DNA of 10,112 bases, from contig DUUM01000238.1 of assembly GCA_012841565.1 (NCBI GenBank), positions 1-10,112 of the forward strand, in the 5' to 3' direction. Below, in pieces: positions 4,975 through 10,112 of the stretch. The notes under the pieces were generated by a model. It was given only the letters and a program-made list of their open reading frames with translations, searched no databases and was not told the DNA's origin. The translations under genes and the position numbers were made by a program. Numbering within the stretch: position 1 is the first letter of the stretch; each line of letters opens with the position of its first letter. The DNA comes from Candidatus Epulonipiscium sp. (GTDB lineage Bacteria; Bacillota_A; Clostridia; Lachnospirales; Cellulosilyticaceae).

Positions 4975-6033
4975 ATGAACGAATCAAGAATATTTATATT
5001 GGATCTATTAGATATTTTGGAAGAGCATTCAGATGAAAACAATCCTTTAACCCAGCAAGATATTAAAGAAATATTAGAAAGCAAGTATGGCTACAAGAAG
5101 GTTAGGAGACAAACAATAGGAAACAACATTGAAAGAATGATAGACCATTATGCATTAGAGGGCAAGATCAGATTGGCGGGTGAAGATGATGAGGAAAAAA
5201 GAAGAATCACTGATATTTACTACCAACATAAACTTTCAAATCCAGAGTTACTTTTAATCATAGATAGCATTTTGTTTTCTAAACACATAGCTATTGAACA
5301 ACGCAGAAGTTTAATTGAAAAATTAGAAGGTCTATCTAGCAAGTATTTGACCTCTAGAAAAGGTAATATCTCTTCTATGTCTATTAGCGGTAAGAATGCT
5401 GAAGATCAACAAGAAAAGACCCTGTTTGATAACATAAGAGAAATAGACAAGGCAATTATTGAATCCAAAAAAATTTCCTTTAAATATAATAATTATAAGG
5501 TTAAGGGAAGCAAGATAATACTAGAGGGCAGAAAAAATAATGACAGAAAAGAAAGGGAATATATTATAAACCCTTATTATATGGCGGCTTCAAATGGGCG
5601 GTATTATTTGATTTGTAACTATGATTCATATAATGATGTTTCTCCTTATAGGGTTGATCGCATCACAGATATTAAGTTATTAGATGAGCCAAGAAAAGCC
5701 ATGAGAGATGTGGAAGGTCTTGGAGAAAATTTTAATCTAAACGATTATATGGAAGAGAATATCTATATGTTTGGGGGAAAAGCTGAAAATATTAAGCTAA
5801 GCCTAAAGAAAGGGTTTTTAGATGAATTTATTGACTGGTTTAAGCCAGAAGACATAAGGGTTCAAGAAAAAAAGGATGATGAAATAATTGTCCGAGTTAA
5901 AAGTAATAGGATGGCAATGAGAAGGTGGGCCCTGCGCTATGCCTTGTATGTGAGGGTACTATCGCCACAAAGTCTAGTTGATGAGATAAAAGAAGATATT
6001 CAAGAGGCGGTAGAAAATTATAATCTTGAATAA
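4975..6033 (+). CDS. WYL-domain transcription regulator
   Basis: A 352-residue protein with the usual three parts. An N-terminal winged helix-turn-helix lies at about residues 5-65 (DIKEILESKYGYKKVRRQTI). The WYL domain lies at about 155-242, with NGRYYLICNY (207-216) as the WYL-equivalent and PYRVDRI (224-230) supplying the basic ligand-contacting residues. A C-terminal WCX region follows at about 262-350. WYL domains are thought to bind nucleic acid or nucleotide ligands and to release or strengthen DNA binding. Members such as BrxR, CapW and DriD/PafBC control defence or DNA-damage genes. Here it is the second gene of a nuclease operon, so it likely represses that operon through the palindrome at 4287-4312 and lets go on infection or DNA damage. 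Ligand and regulon are not shown by the sequence. Confidence 0.93.
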   Translation: MNESRIFILDLLDILEEHSDENNPLTQQDIKEILESKYGYKKVRRQTIGNNIERMIDHYALEGKIRLAGEDDEEKRRITDIYYQHKLSNPELLLIIDSILFSKHIAIEQRRSLIEKLEGLSSKYLTSRKGNISSMSISGKNAEDQQEKTLFDNIREIDKAIIESKKISFKYNNYKVKGSKIILEGRKNNDRKEREYIINPYYMAASNGRYYLICNYDSYNDVSPYRVDRITDIKLLDEPRKAMRDVEGLGENFNLNDYMEENIYMFGGKAENIKLSLKKGFLDEFIDWFKPEDIRVQEKKDDEIIVRVKSNRMAMRRWALRYALYVRVLSPQSLVDEIKEDIQEAVENYNLE

Positions 6034-6040
6034 AAACACA

Positions 6041-6074
6041 TGTACCATAAAGCGAACATGGATTATTATACAAT
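6041..6074 (+). promoter_or_regulatory. Candidate internal promoter with a box shared with the main operator
   Basis: TAAAGCGAACAT (6048-6059) shares TAAAGCG with 4298-4304 and carries ATGTTCGCT (4290-4298) in inverted form. A -10-like TATTAT (6064-6069) or TACAAT (6069-6074) follows. The distance from AGCG to TATTAT (9 bases) nearly equals that in the main promoter (8 bases). The 71-base gap here is the largest in the operon. No convincing -35. Confidence 0.35.
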
Positions 6075-6104
6075 GTAGTTATAAGAAAGAGAGGGGAGAT
6101 GTGA

Positions 6105-6362
6105 ATGAATAAAGGAAACTTAATCTTTAATCATGTAAAGAAGGCCATAGATTCTTTTGATCCATACTTTGTCCATCCTGATTCATATGACGAATACGAC
6201 GGGGAATCAAGAAGGATAGCAGGGAAAATAAAAAAAGGAATGTTTGCAGATGAAATTGCCGAAATTATGAAAGAGGAGTTCAACCGGTCATTTTCAGCTG
6301 GTTTTACCAGAGAAGACTTTTCAGGCACTGCTGAGACAGTATTCAATTCCTTAGAAGATTAA
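6105..6362 (+). CDS. Small DUF1871-like protein
   Basis: An 85-residue acidic protein, no membrane segment. The order FDPYFVHPDSYDEYDGES (about residues 18-35), then helix IAGKIKKGMFADEIAEIMKE and a closing stretch FTREDFSGTAETVFNSL resembles DUF1871 proteins. Those start with a W/F-DP-loop-Y-D-x-E segment and continue as helices. This likeness is from memory and modest. A GGGGAG ribosome binding site lies 6 bases before the ATG, and the PD-(D/E)XK nuclease gene starts 35 bases after its stop. Small acidic proteins beside nucleases are often inhibitors or specificity partners, which would fit, but nothing in the sequence proves it. Confidence 0.75.
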   Translation: MNKGNLIFNHVKKAIDSFDPYFVHPDSYDEYDGESRRIAGKIKKGMFADEIAEIMKEEFNRSFSAGFTREDFSGTAETVFNSLED

Positions 6363-6397
6363 ACAAACATATTACATATTAAAGGAAGGGTGTTTAC

Positions 6398-7720
6398 ATG
6401 AATTATGAAAACTACTTAGAGAAATTAAAGGAATTCAATGAATTGAGCTGGGTGAGGAATTACCTGGACCTAAAGGTAAAACCAAATTTTTGGACAATCA
6501 TAGAGTATGGAAAATGTGAGAGTTCTAAGGACAAATCAGCTCATGAAACGAGAATGTCAAAAATGATTAGATGGATGATGGATCCAAATGAAAACCATGA
6601 CCTAGGCAATGTTTTCGCTTATAAACTTATGGCTTTGTTAGGGGAGGATTATGACTATTTTCCAGGTGAAAACAAGGACGTAAAATCCATTGCAGAATAT
6701 AGGGATATCGATATCTTTTATAAAGACTTGTCTCAAAAAATGTGCTTGGCAATAGAACTTAAGCAGTATGCCAAGGAGGGACAAAGTGAAGACGGAACAT
6801 CCCAACTAGACAAATATGAAAGAATAGTTGACAAGCTAGCAAATGAAAAAGATTTTGAGCCTCACTATGTTTTTTTAACCCCTTTAAAGGATAAGCCAAG
6901 CAATAAAAAGTGGCAGGCACTGGGCTATAAGGAGTTCATTGGGTTAATTAATGAGGTCAAAAAAGATTACATTATTAAGTCTAAAAGTCCTTACCGGGAA
7001 GATACTCAAAAAATAATTATGGATTTCACAGATGAACTCCAAAGAACCTTGGATATCTCAAAGAAAGATAATTCTTATATTAGCGAAAAACTTTCATCTA
7101 AGGAAAAGAAATTTACATCCTTGTTAGCCAAGGAGATTCGGGAGGACACAAATTCAGAACGTATGGATAAATTAATGGAAATCAATAAGGATGAAGACTT
7201 GGATATAAAAGAACTTATCTTTGTAGTGGAGGATCATCTTAATGCACAAAACCATACCCCTAATGATGAAATAAAAATACTTATAAAAAAGATATATAAT
7301 GCTCTATCTGGAGGCGAAGTATTAGATTTGGATCCGGCAGTGGAATATACAGTAGAGAAAACTAAAACTAATTTAAAACCTGATTTGATTAATCTTAATG
7401 GAATTAAATTTACAAAAATGGAGTTAACAAGTAAAAAGCAAGGCATAAATATATATACTGAAGATGATGAGCATAGGATCTATATGTCTGGGGATAGCCA
7501 TGGAGAGTTTCCAAATCATGGAGTTCAACTTTTGAAAAACCCTAAAGATGGCACCCAAACTAATTCGCAGATTTTAAAATTAGGAAGTTTCCAGGTCAGG
7601 GATAACTTGATTTTAGAAGATAAGATACACGACAAGAACGGGAACCTAGTGGCCTTTGATCAGCTTATGGAGAGCTATGTGATTCCGGCCCTAAAAGAGT
7701 TAAGTAAAAAAGTAGATTAA
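6398..7720 (+). CDS. PD-(D/E)XK nuclease superfamily protein (PDDEXK_4-like)
   Basis: A 440-residue protein. Its N-terminal half (about 40-200) has the nuclease motifs in order: a helix Glu (E50, in HETRMSKMIRWMMDP), then RDIDIFY with D105, then the AIELKQ strand with E120 and K122, then QLDKY (136-140). This is the pattern of PDDEXK_4 proteins, which cut DNA with Mg ions. The set is complete, so it should be active. The C-terminal half (about 210-440) is an acidic helical stretch followed by beta-rich sequence around KPDLINLNGIKFTKME and IYMSGDSHGEF. I do not recognise it; it may bind the target or a partner. The ribosome binding site AAAGGAAGG is well placed. The next gene starts 26 bases after its stop. 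Confidence 0.87.
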   Translation: MNYENYLEKLKEFNELSWVRNYLDLKVKPNFWTIIEYGKCESSKDKSAHETRMSKMIRWMMDPNENHDLGNVFAYKLMALLGEDYDYFPGENKDVKSIAEYRDIDIFYKDLSQKMCLAIELKQYAKEGQSEDGTSQLDKYERIVDKLANEKDFEPHYVFLTPLKDKPSNKKWQALGYKEFIGLINEVKKDYIIKSKSPYREDTQKIIMDFTDELQRTLDISKKDNSYISEKLSSKEKKFTSLLAKEIREDTNSERMDKLMEINKDEDLDIKELIFVVEDHLNAQNHTPNDEIKILIKKIYNALSGGEVLDLDPAVEYTVEKTKTNLKPDLINLNGIKFTKMELTSKKQGINIYTEDDEHRIYMSGDSHGEFPNHGVQLLKNPKDGTQTNSQILKLGSFQVRDNLILEDKIHDKNGNLVAFDQLMESYVIPALKELSKKVD

Positions 7721-7730
7721 TGATAAGAAA

Positions 7731-7737
7731 GTGAGGG
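7731..7737 (+). promoter_or_regulatory. Ribosome binding site of the DUF2779 gene
   Basis: GTGAGGG directly abuts ATG 7738 but is 9 bases before the in-frame ATG 7747, so 7747 is the better start. Confidence 0.6.
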
Positions 7738-7746
7738 ATGCTTAAT

Positions 7747-9723
7747 ATGAGATACTTAACAAAATCAAGATATAAATTAGGAATGGAATGTCCAAGGAAA
7801 CTATACTATCACGGGAAAAAAGACTATGTGAACCAAAGCCTAGACGATCCTTTCCTAGAGGCCCTTGCGCAAGGGGGCTTTCAAGTAGGGGAACTGGCTA
7901 AGTTCTATTATCCTGGAGGACATGAAGTGACAAGCCTAGAGCAAGACCAAGCTTTAGAAGATACTAACAAACTACTTGAAAGAGATAAGGCTGTAATTTA
8001 TGAGGCAGCTATAAAACACAATAATCTCTTTACCAGAGTAGATATCTTAGTGAAAGAAGGCAACAAGTTACATATAATAGAAGTGAAATCTAAATCCATT
8101 CAAAAAGATGAAACAATGGAAGGCAGTAAGGTCGATATAAAGACAGACTGGCTAGCTTATGTAGAGGATGTAGCCTTTCAGAAGCACATAGCAGGCAAAA
8201 GCTTCCCCCAATATGAATTGGCAGCAAGTCTTCTCTTAGTAGACAAGGACTCAGTATGCCCTAGTGATGGCCTGAATCAAAAATTCAAGATTTCAAAAGA
8301 CCAGACTGGCAGGAAAAAAGTAGAATTAAAAGGGGAGATTACTGAAGAAGACCTATCTACGAAAATCCTTATAGAAAAAAATATGGATGACTTATGCCAG
8401 GTGATTTATCAAAGAAGCTATTCTTATGAAGGAAAAGAAAGGAGCTTTTCAAACTTGATTAGTCTCTTATCGAATAATTACGAGAATGATATAGCCAGCC
8501 CGCCCTACATAAGTAAGGCATGTAAGACCTGTGAGTTTAAGGCGAGTCAGGAAGAGATGGACAAGGGTTTAAAGAGTGGTTTCCATGAGTGCTTTAAGTT
8601 GGTTTGTAATTTTAAAGAAGAAGACTTTGAAGAAGATAGCATACTTGACCTATGGGATAACAGGAGAACTGATAAACTTATAAAAGCAGGTAAACTAAAG
8701 TTAAATGATTTGACCAAAGAAGATATAGGATATAAGACAGATAATAAACCAGGTTTAACGAGGACAGAAAGACAATGGTTACAAATTGAAAAATCTATCA
8801 ATGAAGATGAAAGCTATTATATCGATAAAGCTAATCTTAAAAAGGAAATGGATAGTTGGACATATCCATTACACTTTATAGATTTTGAAACAGCTCAACC
8901 AGCCATTCCTTTTCAAAAAAGAAAAAGACCTTATGAAGGAATTGCCTTTCAGTTTTCCCACCACATTGTCTATGAAAATGGAAGAATCGAACATAAGAAT
9001 GAATATCTAAATACAGGAATTGGTATAGACCCTAATTATGACTTTGTAAGAAAATTAAAAGATGCACTGGCTAATGACCAGGGGACTATTTTTAAATATT
9101 CAGACCATGAAAACACCTACTTAAATAAAATATACAGACAATTACAAGAAGACCACGCAGATATTCCGGACAGGAAAGAGCTTTCTACTTTTATTAGGGA
9201 AATAACTAAATATAATGAGAAAGGGGAAACGATTGAAGGACCTAGGAATATGGTGGATATGTTGAAACTCGTTCAAAAGTTTTACTATGATCCCTATATG
9301 AAGGGGTCAAATTCCATAAAGATGGTCTTACCTTCTGTCTTAAATAGTTCTGACTTTCTAAAAGACAAGTATTCTAAACCCATATACGGAGCTGAAAACG
9401 GAATAAAGAGCCTTAACTTTGAAGATGAAATCTGGGCGAAATTCGAAGATGGTCAAGTGCTAGACCCCTATCAGCTGTTACCCAAACTTTTCTCTGATAT
9501 GGGTGAAGAAGATTATGATTCAATTAACTTTGAAGATGAGGAAAGTTATGGGGATGAAATAAATGATGGTGGCGCAGCTATGACGGCCTATTACAGACTG
9601 CAGTTTGAAGACATACCAAAGGAAATAAGAAGTGAGATTGAGCGAGCCTTGTTAAAATATTGTGAACTGGATACCTTAGCCATGGTTATGATTTATGAAG
9701 CTTGGTCAGATATGATTAAGTAG
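7747..9723 (+). CDS. Cas4/RecB-like nuclease fused to a DUF2779 DEDD-exonuclease-like domain
   Basis: A 658-residue two-domain protein. The N-terminal domain has the Cas4/RecB-like order: C15 in GMECPRKLYYHG, E86, D99 in RVDIL, and E112-V-K114 in the IIEVKSKS strand. A cysteine group follows at C259, C262, C282 and C287. With C15, this resembles the split Fe-S cluster of Cas4 and AddB-type nucleases. The C-terminal DUF2779 domain (about 370-658) has DFE at 379-381, D453 in YSDHE, D504 in NMVDML, the GSNSIKMVLP block (520-529) and D642 in YCELDTLAM. These are acidic residues placed as in DEDD 3'-5' exonucleases with an RNase H-like fold. It probably processes DNA ends. It is the last gene of the operon, with no clear terminator behind it. 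An acidic, low-complexity stretch (about 580-615) precedes the last helices. Confidence 0.9.
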   Translation: MRYLTKSRYKLGMECPRKLYYHGKKDYVNQSLDDPFLEALAQGGFQVGELAKFYYPGGHEVTSLEQDQALEDTNKLLERDKAVIYEAAIKHNNLFTRVDILVKEGNKLHIIEVKSKSIQKDETMEGSKVDIKTDWLAYVEDVAFQKHIAGKSFPQYELAASLLLVDKDSVCPSDGLNQKFKISKDQTGRKKVELKGEITEEDLSTKILIEKNMDDLCQVIYQRSYSYEGKERSFSNLISLLSNNYENDIASPPYISKACKTCEFKASQEEMDKGLKSGFHECFKLVCNFKEEDFEEDSILDLWDNRRTDKLIKAGKLKLNDLTKEDIGYKTDNKPGLTRTERQWLQIEKSINEDESYYIDKANLKKEMDSWTYPLHFIDFETAQPAIPFQKRKRPYEGIAFQFSHHIVYENGRIEHKNEYLNTGIGIDPNYDFVRKLKDALANDQGTIFKYSDHENTYLNKIYRQLQEDHADIPDRKELSTFIREITKYNEKGETIEGPRNMVDMLKLVQKFYYDPYMKGSNSIKMVLPSVLNSSDFLKDKYSKPIYGAENGIKSLNFEDEIWAKFEDGQVLDPYQLLPKLFSDMGEEDYDSINFEDEESYGDEINDGGAAMTAYYRLQFEDIPKEIRSEIERALLKYCELDTLAMVMIYEAWSDMIK

Positions 9724-9739
9724 ACATCTAGTGTATGGA

Positions 9740-9936
9740 TTATTCCAGCAGCCAAAAAGCTGTGCCTAATTAACCCTGGTAGTTTCAAGAGCAACCATAA
9801 ATTTATCTTCAGAAGACCATTCTTCGGATATGTTTTTTCCAGATGGAGTTGCTTGTCCAGAGGCCTTTGCTGCTCTTTTCCATTTATACAGTGATGGTGC
9901 TGAGACACCTGTTTCTTGATGAAGCTCGGAAATTGA
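9740..9936 (-). pseudogene. Decayed IS3-type transposase OrfA fragment
   Basis: Read on the minus strand from 9936, the frame gives ISELHQETGVSAPSLYKWKR (from 9933), then about 10 residues and EEWSSEDKFMVALETTR. This is the helix-turn-helix and following block of IS3-type OrfA proteins, where family members read like 'SWSSEDKFxVVxETxxLNExELxEYCRRKGLY'. A TAG at 9766-9768 interrupts it just after the ETTRVN block, where a Gln or Glu is expected. Another stop (9937-9939) cuts the N-terminus. Continued likeness to about 9740 is weak. No OrfB or terminal repeats are seen, so it is a dead fragment. It marks past mobile-element activity right beside the nuclease operon. Confidence 0.75.
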
Positions 9937-9999
9937 TTATAAAAGATATTTACTGCAGCAATACGGGAAAGAGCAGGGGTGTGTTCTGAGGATTATTAC

Positions 10000-10112
10000 A
10001 TGAGATTAAAACAAGGGATAGAAAAACATGACAGTATCCAGAAACTGAAAATCACCATGCAATATATTATACCTACAGTCAGTATTATATTAATAATAGC
10101 CTTTAGTATAAA
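10000..10112 (+). CDS. N-terminus of a membrane protein, possibly a sensor (partial)
   Basis: The ATG at 10000 follows TGAGG (9987-9991) with 8 bases spacing and stays open to the window end for 37 codons. It begins MRLKQGIEKHDSIQKLKITM and then turns hydrophobic (YIIPTVSIILIIAFSI), a short basic cytoplasmic leader followed by a membrane span. Membrane-bound histidine kinases, diguanylate cyclases and chemotaxis receptors in clostridia often start like this, but the visible part cannot tell them apart. Its start lies about 65 bases beyond the transposase fragment. Confidence 0.6.
   Translation, partial: MRLKQGIEKHDSIQKLKITMQYIIPTVSIILIIAFSI

Noticed and set aside
7738..7746. ATG 7738 as start of the DUF2779 protein
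   Set aside because: The GTGAGGG ribosome binding site touches this ATG, leaving no spacing; ATG 7747 is 9 bases away and keeps the typical MRYLTKSRY start.
9693..9908. Minus-strand frame of 71 codons across the end of the DUF2779 gene
   Set aside because: The transposase-like sequence is in a different minus frame (9766-9936); this one overlaps the end of a confident gene and reads as no known protein.
1..10112. CRISPR array, tRNA or rRNA genes
   Set aside because: No regularly spaced direct repeats despite the Cas4-like gene, and no cloverleaf or rRNA-like sequence was seen on either strand.

Overview
The window looks like an accessory stretch of an AT-rich Clostridia-type (low-GC Bacillota) chromosome. 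The signs are strong AG-rich ribosome binding sites ahead of nearly every gene, heavy use of AGA/ATA/AAA codons, short intergenic gaps, an ECF sigma/anti-sigma pair and several clostridial-style domains of unknown function. All intact genes are on the plus strand. Species cannot be named from this sequence.

Left part (1-1240): the C-terminal tail of a membrane protein, a short piece resembling a Phd/YefM-type antitoxin (137-217), then two overlapping genes. These are a DUF3990 protein (ADP-ribosyltransferase-like family) and its conserved partner, closed by a clear rho-independent terminator. Next (1240-2822) comes a two-gene operon with a 4-base overlap: an ECF sigma factor and a single-pass membrane protein that is probably its anti-sigma factor. 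A sigmaW-like promoter candidate lies just upstream, suggesting autoregulation.

Middle (2823-3479): 650 bases of decayed and structured DNA. It opens with a 180-base remnant of a second DUF3990/partner pair, broken by a stop codon, a frameshift and an internal deletion at a short repeat. Then come two inverted repeats, a 15-bp-stem terminator and a promoter. A single gene of unknown function (3480-4184) follows.

Right part (4287-9723): a compact five-gene operon and the most interesting item here. In order it encodes a stand-alone HD hydrolase of the alarmone (ppGpp) hydrolase type, a WYL-domain transcription regulator, a small DUF1871-like protein, a PD-(D/E)XK nuclease (PDDEXK_4-like), and a 658-residue protein joining a Cas4/RecB-like nuclease with four Fe-S-type cysteines to a DUF2779 DEDD-exonuclease-like domain. 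An extended -10 promoter overlapped by a palindrome lies upstream. A related sequence box sits before a second -10-like hexamer inside the operon, suggesting control by the WYL protein. Two nucleases, a nucleotide hydrolase and a WYL repressor in one transcription unit on mobile-looking ground resemble an anti-phage or anti-plasmid system. I recognise no named system with this gene set.

Right edge: a decayed IS3-type transposase OrfA fragment on the minus strand (9740-9936), then the start of a membrane protein, possibly a sensor, cut by the window end.
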